Positions 34,559-45,584 are shown, counted from the stretch's first letter. The stretch is DNA of 64,000 bases from Spiribacter salinus M19-40 (GCF_000319575.2 NC_021291.1:682001-746000), one strand, 5' to 3'. The notes: generated from the sequence alone by a model not told the origin. A program made the numbers and translations.

Positions 34559-35734
34559 TCAACTTGACTCGGTTACCCAGCGGCCTGAGAAGTCCTCGGG
34601 CACATGCAGGATATTGCGGTCGACCTCATTGATATCGCGATGCCCGCAGAGTGCCATCGTCGTATCCAGCTCTTTATGCAGCACCTCGAGGGCTTTTGTG
34701 ACGCCTTCTTCGCCCATCGCGCCCAGGCCATAGACCCAGGACCGGCCGATCATGACGCCATCGGCCCCCAGCGCCAACGCCTTCAGGATGTCTTGTCCCG
34801 TGCGGATGCCGCTGTCGAAATACACTTCCATGCGATCACCTACTGCTTCGATGATCTCTGGTAATACGCGGATACTGCTCAGCGCACCATCGAGCTGACG
34901 CCCACCATGATTCGAGACCACGATGGCGTCTGCGCCGAGCTCTGCAGCGCGCTCGGCATCCTCGCGGTTCATGATGCCCTTGAGCACGACCTTGCCGCCC
35001 CAGAGATCCATAAGTTCCTTGACGCGATTCCAGTCGAGGGAGTGGTCAAAGGCCTCGGCGGTCCAGGACGACAGAGAGCTTGAATCGGTGACGCCTTGGG
35101 CGTGGCCGACAACATTCCCGAAGGTCCGGCGCTTGGCGCCCAGCATCTCGATGCCCCAGGACACTTTCGTCGCCAGGTTGGCGATGGATTTGATCGTGAG
35201 CTTGGGTGGCGCACTCAGGCCGTTTTTCAAATCCTTATGACGCTGACCCTGCACTTGAAGATCGAGCGTGATGACGATGGCCGAACAGTTGGCGGCCCGA
35301 GCGCGCTCCATCAGGCGTTTCATGAAGTCGTCATCAGAGAGCGTGTAGACCTGAAACCAAAATGGCTTGGTTGTTGCCTCGGCGACATCCTCGATGGAGC
35401 AAATGGAGAGCGTCGACAGCGTGAAGGGGACGCCGAACTGCTCTGCAGCCTTCGCCGCCAGGATCTCGCCATCGGCATGCTGCATGCCCGTCAGACCAAC
35501 TGGGGCCAGCGCCACCGGCATGCTGACGTCGTGGCCAAGCATGCGGGTTGCCGTGGTGCGGTTGGTCATGTCGATCGCCACCCGCTGGCGGAAGTAGAGA
35601 TCGCGGAAGTCGCTCGTGTTCTCTTCAAAGGTCTGCTCAGTCCAACTGCCGGTCTCGCAGTAGTCGTAGAACATCTTTGGTACACGGCGCTTGTAGATGC
35701 GCTTCAGATCATCAATGCAGGTAATCACTGCCAC
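34559..35734 (-). CDS. lldD: FMN-dependent alpha-hydroxy acid dehydrogenase, L-lactate dehydrogenase (LldD) type
   Basis: 391 aa. The GTG at 35734 (minus strand) is chosen because GGAGG lies eight bases upstream. It gives VAVITCIDDLKRIYKRRVPKMFYDYCETGSW, like the family N-terminus. FMN-enzyme residues follow: VALAPVGLTGMQHADGEI (about residues 76-93), VYTLSDDDFM, KGIMNREDAE, the catalytic His in VSNHGGRQLDGALSS (about 275-289) and the phosphate loop FDSGIRTGQDILKALALGADGVMIGR. It oxidises L-lactate or a related 2-hydroxy acid and passes electrons to the respiratory chain. There is no lldP or lldR nearby, so the exact 2-hydroxy acid is uncertain. Confidence 0.87.
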   Translation of the reverse strand: MAVITCIDDLKRIYKRRVPKMFYDYCETGSWTEQTFEENTSDFRDLYFRQRVAIDMTNRTTATRMLGHDVSMPVALAPVGLTGMQHADGEILAAKAAEQFGVPFTLSTLSICSIEDVAEATTKPFWFQVYTLSDDDFMKRLMERARAANCSAIVITLDLQVQGQRHKDLKNGLSAPPKLTIKSIANLATKVSWGIEMLGAKRRTFGNVVGHAQGVTDSSSLSSWTAEAFDHSLDWNRVKELMDLWGGKVVLKGIMNREDAERAAELGADAIVVSNHGGRQLDGALSSIRVLPEIIEAVGDRMEVYFDSGIRTGQDILKALALGADGVMIGRSWVYGLGAMGEEGVTKALEVLHKELDTTMALCGHRDINEVDRNILHVPEDFSGRWVTESS

Positions 35735-35861
35735 GTTATTTTCCTCCGCGGTTGGTGCGCATGGATGCGAGCTCAGCATCAGAGTGATAAGCGCATCGAA
35801 ATTAATTATAGAGTATTAGGCTTTCGGGACTACTGAAATACGGAAAGTGATGTATTAGCGG

Positions 35862-36881
35862 ATGTTCTCTCGGCAATTGAGACTTGACGTGCCGCTCGCC
35901 CTCGCGCTGCAGGGCGGTGGATCCCACGGGGCTTTTACCTGGGGTGTCCTTGACTGCTTGCTGAAAGCGGGTCTGCAGCCCGCCGGGTTAAGCGGGACGA
36001 GCGCTGGCGCCTTAAACGCCGTCGCCCTGGCCGCGGGCTGGGCGGCGGACGGTGAAAAGGGCGCGCGAGGCGCATTGCGGGCGCTTTGGGAGGGCATTGG
36101 CCAGATCAATGCCCCTTTGCAGCCGCCCTGGCGCTCCGATGGATCTCTCCAAGGCCAAGCGCTGAAGGCGGTCACACAGATGGTTTCGCCCTATCAGTTC
36201 AATCCGGCGGGGTTTAATCCCCTACGCCAGTTGCTCGGGCAGTGCCTGGATTGGGAAGCGCTGCGTGCAAAGGGCCAACCGCCGGTGTTTATTGCCGCGA
36301 CGGAAGTGGCAACCGGCCGGCTGCGGTTGTTTCAGCGCCATGAATTGAGCGTGGACGCGCTTTTGGCCTCCACCTGCATTCCCACGCTCTTCCAGGCGAT
36401 TGAGATTGATGGGCGCTTTTACTGGGACGGGGGCTTTGCGGCTAATCCGGCGTTGCTTCCCCTGATTAAGACAGCGCCTTCAAGCGACTTAATGCTGGTC
36501 CAGTTACTGCCGGAATACAGCCCAGGCATGCCGCCCCGGCGTGTTGAAGGCATTCTGCAACGCAGCCGGGAACTGGGGTTTAGCGCTCATCTCCTCAATG
36601 AGTTGCAGTGGCTTGCCCTCATGCAATCGGACGCAGGTTGGCTTGGCCGCTGGTCCCCTTCGCGACTGCGCCGACGAGTCGCTCGCCTTCGTTTTCATCA
36701 CCTGGATGGTGGCGCTGCATTAACCGGTCAATCAGCCGCAAGCCCGCTGAATACGGATAGCCTGTCGCTTGACGTGCTTCATGACGCAGGCCAAGCGACG
36801 GCACGGGATTGGTTGGCGCGTCATGCAGGTGCTATTGGGCGCCGCAGTTCCCGGGCACTGAGTGATTTCAATGCTGAGTAG
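35862..36881 (+). CDS. Patatin-like phospholipase
   Basis: 339 aa. The patatin catalytic elements are all present: oxyanion loop LQGGGSHGAFTWGVLDCLL (about residues 16-34), nucleophile elbow GTSAGALN (Ser at about 48) and the dyad Asp in YWDGGFAANPALLPLI (about 187-202). It has no signal peptide, so a cytoplasmic or membrane-associated acyl hydrolase is expected. About 130 bp of AT-rich spacer separates it from the divergent lldD gene. Natural substrate not known; related genes are annotated RssA-like. Confidence 0.9.
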   Translation: MFSRQLRLDVPLALALQGGGSHGAFTWGVLDCLLKAGLQPAGLSGTSAGALNAVALAAGWAADGEKGARGALRALWEGIGQINAPLQPPWRSDGSLQGQALKAVTQMVSPYQFNPAGFNPLRQLLGQCLDWEALRAKGQPPVFIAATEVATGRLRLFQRHELSVDALLASTCIPTLFQAIEIDGRFYWDGGFAANPALLPLIKTAPSSDLMLVQLLPEYSPGMPPRRVEGILQRSRELGFSAHLLNELQWLALMQSDAGWLGRWSPSRLRRRVARLRFHHLDGGAALTGQSAASPLNTDSLSLDVLHDAGQATARDWLARHAGAIGRRSSRALSDFNAE

Positions 36882-36907
36882 GCGCATGACACAACCGGCA
36901 TACGATT

Positions 36908-37558
36908 TTAATCATGGGTATCGTTCGCTATCTGGCGGATCGCATCGGCGAGCTGAGTGGCTGGCTGCGCGCCGGAAATCAGATAGCGGCCGTCGATCAC
37001 GAAACCCGGCACGGCGCTGACACCCGCCTGAATGAATCGCTGCTCGGCCGCTCGCACGGTCTCGGCGTAGCGTTCGGAGCGGGCAACGGCCTCGGCGGCG
37101 TCACCGTCGAGGCCGACCTGTTGTGCCGCCTCGCGCAGAACCACCGGGTCTGACGGGGCCTTCGCGTCTCCAAAATAGGCATCAAACAGCGCTAGCTGCA
37201 GTGCCGTTTCCTGGCCCTGTTCCGCGGCCCAGGCGAGCACGCGATGGGCATCGAACGTATTGTGTGCGCGACGCGCCCTCGCACCATCGAAGTTCAGGCC
37301 CAGGTCACTGGCTAGATTGATCATTTCGCCCTGCATCTGCTCGATGCTGTCGGCGTCTTGGCCGTATTTCCGGCATAGGTGATCGAGTATGGGCTCGCCC
37401 TCGGGCGGCATGTCTGGGTTCAGCTCGAAAGGCTGCCAGACGAGCTCGACATCGATCTCGTCGTTGAGCATCTCCAATGCCTGCTCCAGGCGTCGATAGC
37501 CGATCGCGCACCATGGACAGGCGATATCAGAAACCAGATCGATTCGAAGGGTTTGCAT
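36908..37558 (-). CDS. DsbA-family thioredoxin-fold oxidoreductase, FrnE-like
   Basis: 216 aa from the ATG at 37558, with AAGGA (37570-37566, minus strand) upstream. RIDLVSDIACPWCAIGYRRLEQAL (about residues 4-27) holds the CPWC active site. The helical insert and the late GVSAVPGFVIDGRYLISGAQP (about 177-197) with the cis-Pro are typical of the FrnE/2-hydroxychromene-2-carboxylate isomerase branch. There is no signal peptide, so it acts in the cytoplasm, perhaps as a disulfide or glutathione-dependent enzyme in oxidative stress, as for FrnE. Function beyond the fold is not established. Confidence 0.87.
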   Translation of the reverse strand: MQTLRIDLVSDIACPWCAIGYRRLEQALEMLNDEIDVELVWQPFELNPDMPPEGEPILDHLCRKYGQDADSIEQMQGEMINLASDLGLNFDGARARRAHNTFDAHRVLAWAAEQGQETALQLALFDAYFGDAKAPSDPVVLREAAQQVGLDGDAAEAVARSERYAETVRAAEQRFIQAGVSAVPGFVIDGRYLISGAQPATQLADAIRQIANDTHD

Positions 37559-37587
37559 AGCGTATGTCCTTAACCGCGGGAGGGCGT

Positions 37588-37616
37588 TTGGCAACGTCAA
37601 CCAACCTCGCTATACT
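37588..37616 (+). promoter_or_regulatory. Strong promoter of tRNA-Val
   Basis: -35 TTGGCA (37588-37593), a 17-bp spacer and -10 TATACT (37611-37616). The start would be near 37623, nine bases before the mature tRNA. It may also supply transcripts for thrS downstream. Confidence 0.78.
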
Positions 37617-37631
37617 CTCGCCTCCGACGAC

Positions 37632-37708
37632 AGGCGCGTAGCTCAGCTGGTTAGAGCACCACCTTGACATGGTGGGGGTCGGTGGTTCGAGTCCACTCGC
37701 GCCTACCA
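37632..37708 (+). tRNA. tRNA-Val (anticodon GAC)
   Basis: 77-nt cloverleaf. The acceptor AGGCGCG pairs with CGCGCCT, discriminator A and encoded CCA (37706-37708). D-arm GCTCAGCTGGTTAGAGC. Anticodon stem CCACC/GGTGG closes a loop with anticodon GAC. T-arm GGTGG-TTCGAGT-CCACT. The body is nearly the same as E. coli tRNA-Val(GAC). Confidence 0.96.
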
Positions 37709-37765
37709 AGACATGTATAAGAACATGTGGCCTTTGGTAGCGGTCACCACTGTGGAGCCTCTTCG

Positions 37766-39691
37766 ATGCCCCAGATTACCCTTCCCGACGGCAGTCAGCG
37801 TGACTATGCCGAACCCCTCTCTGTGCTTGATGTCGCCCAGGACATTGGTCCGGGCCTTGCCAAGGCGACTGTCGCCGGGCGAGTGAACGGCCAGCTCGTC
37901 GATGCGACCGATGTCATCGACACCGATGCCGAACTCCAGATCATCACGCCGAAAGATCCCGAAGGGCTCGAGATCATCCGGCATTCCTGCTGTCACCTGC
38001 TGGGCCAAGCGGTCAAGCAGCTGTACCCGGAAGCCCAAATGGCCATTGGCCCGGTGATTGAGGATGGCTTCTACTACGACATTCGCTACGACGCGGGCTT
38101 TCACCCCGAGGACCTTGAGCGGATCGAGCGGCGGATGGCGGAGCTGATTGACCAGGAATATGACGTGGTCAAGCAGGTCACGCCGCGCTACGAAGTGCAG
38201 CAGATTTTTCGGGAGCGGGGCGAGAACTACAAGGTGGAGCTCGTCGAGAACCTGACCGATGTAGACGCGATGGCGCTCTACTATCATCAGGACTACATCG
38301 ACATGTGCCTTGGCCCACATGTGCCGAACACCCGGTTTCTCAAGGCGTTCAAGCTGACCAAGCTCGCCGGCGCTTACTGGCGCGGGGATGCCAGCAACGA
38401 GATGCTCCAGCGCATCTATGGCACCGCATTCGCTGACCGTAAGGCGCTCAAGGGCTATCTCAAGTTCCTGGAAGAGGCGCAGAAGCGCGATCATCGCCGC
38501 ATCGCGCGCAGTCAGGATCTTTTCCATCTGCAGGATGAAGCGCCGGGCATGGTGTTTTGGCACCCCAATGGCTGGCGGATTTACACCGTGCTACAGGATT
38601 ATCTGCGCGTACGGCTTGAGGACCATGGCTACCAGGAGATCCGCACGCCGGAGCTGGTGGACCGTAGCCTCTGGGAGCGCTCGGGGCACTGGGAGAAATT
38701 CCGCGAGGACATGTTCACCACGCACTCCGAGCATCGGGACTATGCAGTCAAGCCGATGAATTGCCCGTGTCACGTACAGGTGTACAACCAGGGGCTGAAG
38801 AGTTACCGCGATTTACCGCTGCGCTTTTCGGAATTCGGGAACTGCCACCGCAATGAGCCTTCGGGCACGCTCCACGGCCTCATGCGGGTGCGTAACTTTG
38901 TTCAGGACGATGCCCACATCTTCTGTACCGAGGATCAGCTGCAGGCGGAGGTGGCGGCATTCCTGGACCTTGCCTTCAGCGTCTACCGCGATTTCGGTTT
39001 CGATGATGTGCAGGTAGCGTTGTCGACTCGTCCTGCGAAGCGGGTTGGTGAGGATGCGCTGTGGGACAAGGCCGAGGCGGCCCTCGAGCAGGCCCTCGAT
39101 GGCAAGGGCATGAACTGGACGGTCAACCCGGGCGAGGGCGCCTTCTATGGCCCCAAGATCGAGCTGTCGATGCGCGACTGCCTGAATCGGGTCTGGCAGT
39201 GCGGCACCATGCAGGTCGACTTCTCGATGCCTGGGCGCTTGGATGCAGAGTTTGTGACCGAAGGTGGTGATCGCGCGGTGCCCGTCATGCTTCATCGGGC
39301 CATTTTCGGTTCGTTCGAGCGCTTTATTGGTGTACTCACTGAGCACTATGGGGGTGATTGGCCCGTCTGGCTCGCGCCCGGGCAAGTTGAGGTCATGAAC
39401 ATCACCGACCGCCACGCTGATTATGCCGCCGATGTGCAGAAAATGCTGTCGGATCGCGGGTTTCGCGCGCATTGCGACTTGAGGAACGAGAAGATCGGCT
39501 TTAAGATTCGGGAACATACGATTCGTCGCGTGCCCTATATGGTCGTGGTCGGTGATCAGGAGCGGGAATCGGGGCAAGTGGCCGTGCGAACCCGCACGGG
39601 AGACGATCTCGGGGTGATGTCGCTCGAGGCGTTTATTGAACGTCTCCAAACCGATGTTGCCCGACTGGGCCGAACGCTTTTGGAGGAATGA
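37766..39691 (+). CDS. thrS: Threonyl-tRNA synthetase
   Basis: 641 aa (E. coli 642). The ATG at 37766 has TGGAG (37752-37756) upstream and yields [28 protein letters not shown], the N-terminal TGS domain. The editing domain follows, with [16 protein letters not shown] (about residues 73-88). The class II core contains motif 2 region [31 protein letters not shown] (about 357-387), the zinc Cys in MNCPCHVQ and motif 3 [15 protein letters not shown]. The C-terminal anticodon-binding domain ends it. It heads the conserved thrS-infC-rpmI-rplT-pheST-ihfA block just after tRNA-Val. infC lies in the same frame three bases after its TGA. Confidence 0.98.
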   Translation: MPQITLPDGSQRDYAEPLSVLDVAQDIGPGLAKATVAGRVNGQLVDATDVIDTDAELQIITPKDPEGLEIIRHSCCHLLGQAVKQLYPEAQMAIGPVIEDGFYYDIRYDAGFHPEDLERIERRMAELIDQEYDVVKQVTPRYEVQQIFRERGENYKVELVENLTDVDAMALYYHQDYIDMCLGPHVPNTRFLKAFKLTKLAGAYWRGDASNEMLQRIYGTAFADRKALKGYLKFLEEAQKRDHRRIARSQDLFHLQDEAPGMVFWHPNGWRIYTVLQDYLRVRLEDHGYQEIRTPELVDRSLWERSGHWEKFREDMFTTHSEHRDYAVKPMNCPCHVQVYNQGLKSYRDLPLRFSEFGNCHRNEPSGTLHGLMRVRNFVQDDAHIFCTEDQLQAEVAAFLDLAFSVYRDFGFDDVQVALSTRPAKRVGEDALWDKAEAALEQALDGKGMNWTVNPGEGAFYGPKIELSMRDCLNRVWQCGTMQVDFSMPGRLDAEFVTEGGDRAVPVMLHRAIFGSFERFIGVLTEHYGGDWPVWLAPGQVEVMNITDRHADYAADVQKMLSDRGFRAHCDLRNEKIGFKIREHTIRRVPYMVVVGDQERESGQVAVRTRTGDDLGVMSLEAFIERLQTDVARLGRTLLEE

Positions 39692-39694
39692 AGC

Positions 39695-40255
39695 ATCGCT
39701 ATACGCAGAAAGCCTGGGGCGCGCCGCCAGCAGCCCGGGGCCGGTGAAAACCGGCGCATCAATGAGGACATTCAGGTACCGAACGTTCGCCTGATCGACG
39801 AGAACGGAGAGCAGGTCGGCATTGTCCCGACCGCAGAGGCCATCCAGCGCGCTGAAGGCGTTAGCTTAGATGTTGTAGAGCTTGATCCCAACGCCGACCC
39901 GCCAGTTTGCCGGGTGATGGATTTCGGCAAATGGAAGTTCGAGCAGTCGAAAAAGCAGCAGGCGGCCAAGAAAAAACAAAAACAAATTCAGGTGAAAGAG
40001 GTAAAATTTCGGCCTGGTACCGATTCCGGCGACTATGAAGTCAAGCTGAAAAACCTCAAACGCTTCCTCGAGGAAGGCGATAAGATTAAGATCACACTGC
40101 GGTTTCGTGGTCGTGAGATGGCGCACCAGGAGCTCGGGCTGGAATTGCTCGAGCGCGTCGAAAAAGACCTGGAAGAATTCGCCACCGTGGACCAGCGCCC
40201 AAAAATGGAAGGCCGGTTGATGGTGATGACGATGTCTCCCCGGAAGGGGAAGTAA
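39695..40255 (+). CDS. infC: Translation initiation factor IF-3, apparent ATC start
   Basis: 186 aa (E. coli 180). The in-frame stop of thrS (39689-39691) limits the N-terminus. No ATG, GTG or TTG lies between it and the conserved [17 protein letters not shown], so the start must be unusual. ATC at 39695 is eight bases after GGAGG (39682-39686) and is the best candidate; ATA at 39701 is a weaker one. The protein contains the N-domain [41 protein letters not shown], a Lys-rich linker and the C-domain ([41 protein letters not shown]). E. coli infC starts at AUU, allowing IF-3 to repress its own translation by proofreading the codon; the same control is inferred. Confidence 0.93.
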   Translation: MAIRRKPGARRQQPGAGENRRINEDIQVPNVRLIDENGEQVGIVPTAEAIQRAEGVSLDVVELDPNADPPVCRVMDFGKWKFEQSKKQQAAKKKQKQIQVKEVKFRPGTDSGDYEVKLKNLKRFLEEGDKIKITLRFRGREMAHQELGLELLERVEKDLEEFATVDQRPKMEGRLMVMTMSPRKGK

Positions 40256-40257
40256 GC

Positions 40258-40300
40258 AGGGGTTAATCCCCTTGGGATGATATCCCGGCGATGCCGGGAT
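40258..40300 (+). promoter_or_regulatory. Tandem hairpins between infC and rpmI
   Basis: AGGGG-TTAAT-CCCCT (40258-40272) and ATCCCGGC-GAT-GCCGGGAT (40282-40300) are two perfect stem-loops. The second is followed by TTCTTG. In E. coli the infC-rpmI region folds into the L20 repressor site, so an r-protein leader or attenuator is a fair reading. The stems are not checked against the L20 consensus. Confidence 0.5.
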
Positions 40301-40330
40301 TTCTTGTTTGTGGCAACGGAGAAACGGTTC

Positions 40331-40528
40331 ATGCCCAAGATCAAGACGAACCGTGGCGCCGCCAAGCGCTTCCGCAAGACGGCCAGTGGCCGTTATAAGC
40401 GGGCGCACGCGTTCCATAATCACATCCTCACCAAAAAGGATGCGAAGCGGAAACTCGGGCTGCGTGCCACTACACTCGTATCGGAGCAGGATACGCCGGC
40501 CATTCGGCGGCTGCTGCCCTACGTCTGA
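40331..40528 (+). CDS. rpmI: 50S ribosomal protein L35
   Basis: 65 aa basic protein from the ATG at 40331: [20 protein letters not shown], then the conserved [27 protein letters not shown]. It is a standard member of the family, located between infC and rplT as in most bacteria. The longer in-frame extension upstream has no family support. Confidence 0.97.
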   Translation: MPKIKTNRGAAKRFRKTASGRYKRAHAFHNHILTKKDAKRKLGLRATTLVSEQDTPAIRRLLPYV

Positions 40529-40554
40529 ACACGACTGACTAGAGGATTCTGACG

Positions 40555-40911
40555 ATGGCAAGAGTAAAGCGTGGCGTGATCTCACGTCGCCGCCACAATA
40601 AGGTCCTCGGCAAGGCGAAAGGCTACTATGGTGCGCGTCGGAAGACGTTCAAGATAGCCAACCAGGCGGTCATTAAGGCCGGCCAATACGCCTACCGGGA
40701 TCGACGGGTACGCAAGCGCGAGTTTCGCGCCCTGTGGATCCAGCGGATCAACGCCGCAGCGCGGCAGAATGGGCTTTCCTACAGCCGGTTGATCAATGGC
40801 CTCAAGCAGGCTGAGATTGACATCGATCGCAAGGTACTTGCCGACATGGCGGTGCACGACAGCACTGGCTTTGCGGCGGTGGCCGAGCGGGCGAAGGCGG
40901 CCCTCGCCTAG
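40555..40911 (+). CDS. rplT: 50S ribosomal protein L20
   Basis: 118 aa (E. coli 118). [68 protein letters not shown] is the signature. L20 binds 23S rRNA early in 50S assembly and in E. coli represses its own operon. GAGGATTCTGACG precedes the ATG. A strong terminator-like hairpin (40939-40967) follows it. Confidence 0.98.
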   Translation: MARVKRGVISRRRHNKVLGKAKGYYGARRKTFKIANQAVIKAGQYAYRDRRVRKREFRALWIQRINAAARQNGLSYSRLINGLKQAEIDIDRKVLADMAVHDSTGFAAVAERAKAALA

Positions 40912-40938
40912 ACAGCTGCTGACGGCTGTCGGGCAGGC

Positions 40939-40967
40939 GGGGGAAGGCGGTGGCCTTCCCCCTTTTT
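40939..40967 (+). terminator. Intrinsic terminator/attenuator between rplT and pheS
   Basis: GGGGGAAGGC-GGTG-GCCTTCCCCC is a perfect 10-bp stem with a tetraloop followed by TTTTT. It sits between the r-protein genes and pheST. E. coli has a Phe-rich leader peptide (pheM) and attenuator at this place; I see no such peptide in the 27 bases between the rplT stop and this stem, so control by pheM-type attenuation looks absent. Confidence 0.88.
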
Positions 40968-40975
40968 GTCTCTGA

Positions 40976-42007
<1,032 letters not shown>

Positions 42008-42016
42008 GAGCCAGGC

Positions 42017-44395
42017 ATGAGAATCAGCAAGCACTGGTTGAGTGAATGGGTGGCGGTGCCCGCAGACACGGCGGCGCTGGCTGAGCAGTTGACCATGGCA
42101 GGGCTTGAGGTCGACTCGGTCGAACCGGCGGCGCCGCTGTTCAATTCGGTTGTTGTGGGCGAGATTGTCGCGTGTGAACCGCACCCGGATGCCGAGCGGC
42201 TGAAAGTCTGTCAGGTCGATGATGGAACTGGCGAGCTGAAAGACGTGGTCTGTGGCGCGCCGAACGCGGCGATGGGGCTGAAAGCCCCGTTTGCGCAAGT
42301 CGGCGCGCGGTTGCCGGGCGATCTGAAGATCAAGGCGGCCAAACTTCGGGGTGTGAAATCCCACGGGATGCTCTGCGCCGCCCGGGAATTGGGCCTGTCC
42401 GAAGACAGTGAAGGTCTCATGCCGTTGCCAGCAGACGCGCCAGTCGGCGAAGCCTTCCGCGATTGGCTTAATCTGGATGATGATGTCATCGAAATCGAGC
42501 TAACACCCAACCGCAGCGACTGCCTGAGCGTGAGCGGGGTGGCGCGTGAAGTGGGTGTGCTCAATGGTGAAAAGGTCAGCTCGCCGGCGTTGCCCACTGT
42601 ACCGGCAGCCAGTGACCGAGCCTTGCCGATCGACCTGGTGGCAGAAGCCGATTGCCCGCGATACTGCGGCCGGGTGATTGAGGGCGTCGACGCAGCCGCG
42701 CCCACGCCAATGTGGCTTCAGGAGCGGCTGCGGCGGGCTGGCGTGCGGCCATTGGGCATCGTGGTTGATGTGACCAACTACGTCATGCTGGAGCTCGGCC
42801 AACCCATGCATGCCTTTGACCTTGAACGCCTCTCAGGGGGTATTCGGGTTCGGCGCGCCGAGGCGGGTGAGACGCTCACACTGCTGAGCGGCGAACCCAT
42901 CACGCTGAGTGCTGATACCTTGGTGATCGCGGATGAGATCCAGCCGGTCGCGCTCGCTGGGGTCATGGGGGGCGATGCGACGGCGGTCAGTGAAACCACC
43001 ACCCAGGTGTTTCTTGAGTCCGCATTCTTCGCGCCGGCGGCCCTGAGTGGCCGGGCCCGTCAGTACGGTCTGCACACCGATGCATCCCATCGTTTTGAGC
43101 GGGGCGTGGATCCGATGCTCTGCCTCCAGGCCATTGAGCGCGCGACCGCCCTGTTGCTGGAACTTGCGGGCGGTCAGCCCGGCCCGGTCACCGATGTTCA
43201 GGCAGACCAGGCGATGCCTCAGCCAGGGGTCGTTGCGCTGCGACCTGCCCGTGTGAACGCGCTACTGGGTACAAATATTGAAGAGGCGGAGATGCGGGAT
43301 ACGCTCACCCGCCTTGGTATGCCGCCTCAGACTAATGGAGACACGTGGCAGGTGCAGGCACCGAGCTGGCGCTTTGATATTGCGCGTGAGGTTGATCTCA
43401 TTGAGGAAATCGCTCGTGTGCATGGCTATAACGCGTTGCCACCGCGGCGAGCGGCGGCACCGGCTGACATCCCGGCAGAATCCGAGGCCCAGGTCAGCAT
43501 CGCGCGGCAACGGATGGTGATGGTGGACCGGGGTTACCAGGAGGCCATCACGTACAGTTTTGTCGATGAGGCGCTACAAGCGAGTCTGGATCCGGATGAA
43601 ACCCCGCTCGCGCTTGCCAATCCACTCTCCAGCGATCTGGGGGTGATGCGAACTTCATTGTGGCCGGGGCTTGTCCGGGCCTTGGTGCACAACCAGAACC
43701 GCCAGATGGCTCGGGTGCGATTGTTCGAGACGGGCTTAAGGTTTCGGGGAAGTCTGGATTCGCTCGATCAAACGCCGGTGCTCGCCGCCATTGCGGCTGG
43801 CCCAGTGCACGAGGCGGACTGGAGTGCGCGCGAGCGTCCGGTTGATTTCTTTGACTTCAAGGCGGATGTCGAGGCGCTTCTTGATCTTGCGGGCCCGAAT
43901 CGGAAGCTCCGTTTTATCGCCGCAGAGCACCCAGCTCTCCATCCTGGACAGTGCGCCCGCATTGAGATGGATGACGAGGCGATTGGGTGGATCGGGGCGT
44001 TGCACCCGCGGGTTACGACAGCGCATGACCTGAGTGGTCCGGCTTTTGTGACGGAGATCCAACAGTCGGTATTCACTAAAAGGCCCGTACCAGCCTTTGA
44101 ATCAATTTCTCGCTATCCGGCGATCCGACGGGATCTGGCCATTGTGGTGAAAGAGTCAGTCAGCGCACAGTCGGTGGAAGATTGCATTCGATCCGCTGCG
44201 GGTGAAGCGTTACGTTCACTCGATATCTTTGATGTTTACCAAGGCAAGGGTGTGAGTGACGGGTTCAAAAGTCTCGCCATGGGATTGATCCTGCAGGATT
44301 ATTCCCGCACTCTTACCGACGAAGAAGTTGAAGCAACACAGCAGCGCATTGTGGCTCAACTCAAAACAACACTGGGCGCGGAACTGCGGGAGTAG
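42017..44395 (+). CDS. pheT: Phenylalanyl-tRNA synthetase beta subunit
   Basis: 792 aa (E. coli 795). The N-terminal tRNA-binding (EMAP-like) domain spans about residues 40-150. The B3/B4 editing region includes [25 protein letters not shown] (about 239-263), the B5 domain [15 protein letters not shown] and the catalytic-like core [13 protein letters not shown]-terminal anticodon-binding FDX-ACB domain ([29 protein letters not shown]...) closes it. It proofreads Tyr-tRNA-Phe. It is followed seven bases later by ihfA, the same order as in E. coli. Confidence 0.98.
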   Translation: MRISKHWLSEWVAVPADTAALAEQLTMAGLEVDSVEPAAPLFNSVVVGEIVACEPHPDAERLKVCQVDDGTGELKDVVCGAPNAAMGLKAPFAQVGARLPGDLKIKAAKLRGVKSHGMLCAARELGLSEDSEGLMPLPADAPVGEAFRDWLNLDDDVIEIELTPNRSDCLSVSGVAREVGVLNGEKVSSPALPTVPAASDRALPIDLVAEADCPRYCGRVIEGVDAAAPTPMWLQERLRRAGVRPLGIVVDVTNYVMLELGQPMHAFDLERLSGGIRVRRAEAGETLTLLSGEPITLSADTLVIADEIQPVALAGVMGGDATAVSETTTQVFLESAFFAPAALSGRARQYGLHTDASHRFERGVDPMLCLQAIERATALLLELAGGQPGPVTDVQADQAMPQPGVVALRPARVNALLGTNIEEAEMRDTLTRLGMPPQTNGDTWQVQAPSWRFDIAREVDLIEEIARVHGYNALPPRRAAAPADIPAESEAQVSIARQRMVMVDRGYQEAITYSFVDEALQASLDPDETPLALANPLSSDLGVMRTSLWPGLVRALVHNQNRQMARVRLFETGLRFRGSLDSLDQTPVLAAIAAGPVHEADWSARERPVDFFDFKADVEALLDLAGPNRKLRFIAAEHPALHPGQCARIEMDDEAIGWIGALHPRVTTAHDLSGPAFVTEIQQSVFTKRPVPAFESISRYPAIRRDLAIVVKESVSAQSVEDCIRSAAGEALRSLDIFDVYQGKGVSDGFKSLAMGLILQDYSRTLTDEEVEATQQRIVAQLKTTLGAELRE

Positions 44396-44402
44396 CGATC
44401 GG

Positions 44403-44702
44403 ATGGCATTGACCAAAGCGGACATGGCCGAGCGCCTGTTCGAGGAAGTGGGGCTGAACAAGCGCGAGGCCAAGGAGCTGGTCGAGCGGTTTTTCGAAGA
44501 GATCCGGGGTGCGCTCGAGGCAGGCACGCCGGTTAAGCTCTCGGGCTTCGGCAATTTCGATCTGCGAGACAAAAACGAACGGCCGGGCAGAAACCCGAAA
44601 ACCGGCGAGGAAATTCCGATCTCCGCGCGCCGAGTGGTGACCTTCCGGCCAGGGCAAAAACTGAAGTCGAGGGTTGAGGCTTATGCTGGACGCGAGCAGT
44701 AA
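44403..44702 (+). CDS. ihfA: Integration host factor subunit alpha
   Basis: 99 aa from the ATG at 44403: [35 protein letters not shown]. The beta-arm region reads [41 protein letters not shown], with the NPKTGE tip and intercalating Pro. It pairs with the beta subunit encoded at 13983-14288 to bend DNA. The position after pheT is diagnostic of ihfA (himA). The stop overlaps the next gene by about 20 bases. Confidence 0.97.
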   Translation: MALTKADMAERLFEEVGLNKREAKELVERFFEEIRGALEAGTPVKLSGFGNFDLRDKNERPGRNPKTGEEIPISARRVVTFRPGQKLKSRVEAYAGREQ

Positions 44703-45039
44703 CGACGAGCTGCCGCCCATCCCGGCAAAGCGGTATTTCACCATTGGTGAAGTCAGCGAGCTGTGTGGCGTCAAGCCGCATGTCCTTCGCTACTGGGAAC
44801 AGGAGTTTCCACAACTCAACCCGGTCAAGCGCCGTGGCAATCGCCGCTACTATCAGCGACAGGATGTGCTGCTGATTCGCCAGATCCGCGGCTTGCTCTA
44901 CCAGCAGGGGTTTACGATTGGTGGCGCACGCCAGCAACTCTCCGGTGAGTCCGCCAAGGACGACGCGACCCAGCGCCAACAGGTGATCCGGCAAATGCGC
45001 AGTGAGCTTGAGGCGCTGCTGGCCGAGCTCAAGCGCTGA
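44683..45039 (+). CDS. MerR-family transcriptional regulator (post-ihfA type)
   Basis: 118 aa. The N-terminal MerR helix-turn-helix is [52 protein letters not shown] (about residues 17-68), followed by a short coiled-coil dimer helix. There is no C-terminal metal or drug site, so its signal is unknown. This small MerR protein is regularly encoded just after ihfA in Gammaproteobacteria. The ATG at 44683 lies within the ihfA coding end; a TTG nine bases earlier is less likely. Confidence 0.9.
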   Translation: MLDASSNDELPPIPAKRYFTIGEVSELCGVKPHVLRYWEQEFPQLNPVKRRGNRRYYQRQDVLLIRQIRGLLYQQGFTIGGARQQLSGESAKDDATQRQQVIRQMRSELEALLAELKR

Positions 45040-45054
45040 TTGCGGGCCGGGCGA

Positions 45055-45083
45055 TTGGCCTGTCCGTGTGCGTATTGTATGGT
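45055..45083 (+). promoter_or_regulatory. Promoter of tRNA-Pro
   Basis: -35 TTGGCC (45055-45060), 17-bp spacer and -10 TATGGT (45078-45083). Transcription would start near 45090, about six bases before the mature tRNA. Confidence 0.55.
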
Positions 45084-45095
45084 AATGGTTTCCTT

Positions 45096-45172
<77 letters not shown>

Positions 45173-45210
45173 GTTTTTCTTTCCCTTCCTTTTGCGGTGA
45201 GTCGAGCATC

Positions 45211-45579
45211 ATGAAAGGCATCGGCGCCGAGATTCAGCGCCTCGTCCAGGCGGCGCGCTGCTCCATGGCAGGATTGCGGTCTGCTTTTTCCAGCGAGGCC
45301 GCTTTCCGCCTCGAGGTTTTGGTCAGCCTCCCACTGATCATTGTTGCGATCGTCGTCGCTGATAACGCGCTGGAGCTGGCGATCTTGCTCATCGCACTGG
45401 CCCTAGTCTGGATCACCGAGCTGCTCAATACCGCGATCGAAACGGCGGTGGACCGGATCGGTCCCGAGTCGCATTTGCTATCCGGAAAAGCAAAAGATAT
45501 CGGCTCCGCCGCGGTGTTTGTGGCGAGCGTTGTCGCGGGTCTTGTCTGGCTTTTGGTGCTGACGGACGGGTCAGGCTAG
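45211..45579 (+). CDS. dgkA: Diacylglycerol kinase (small, membrane)
   Basis: 122 aa (E. coli 122). It begins MKGIGAEIQRLVQAARCSMAGLRSAFSSEAAFRLEVLVSL and has three membrane helices. The family motif ELLNTAIETAVDRIGPESHLLSGKAKDIGSAAVFVA (about residues 71-106) carries the catalytic Glu/Asn/Glu set. It recycles diacylglycerol from membrane-derived phosphoglycerol transfer into phosphatidic acid. The ATG at 45211 is the family start; upstream in-frame sequence lies in tRNA-Pro. Confidence 0.95.
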   Translation: MKGIGAEIQRLVQAARCSMAGLRSAFSSEAAFRLEVLVSLPLIIVAIVVADNALELAILLIALALVWITELLNTAIETAVDRIGPESHLLSGKAKDIGSAAVFVASVVAGLVWLLVLTDGSG

Positions 45580-45584
45580 ACCGA

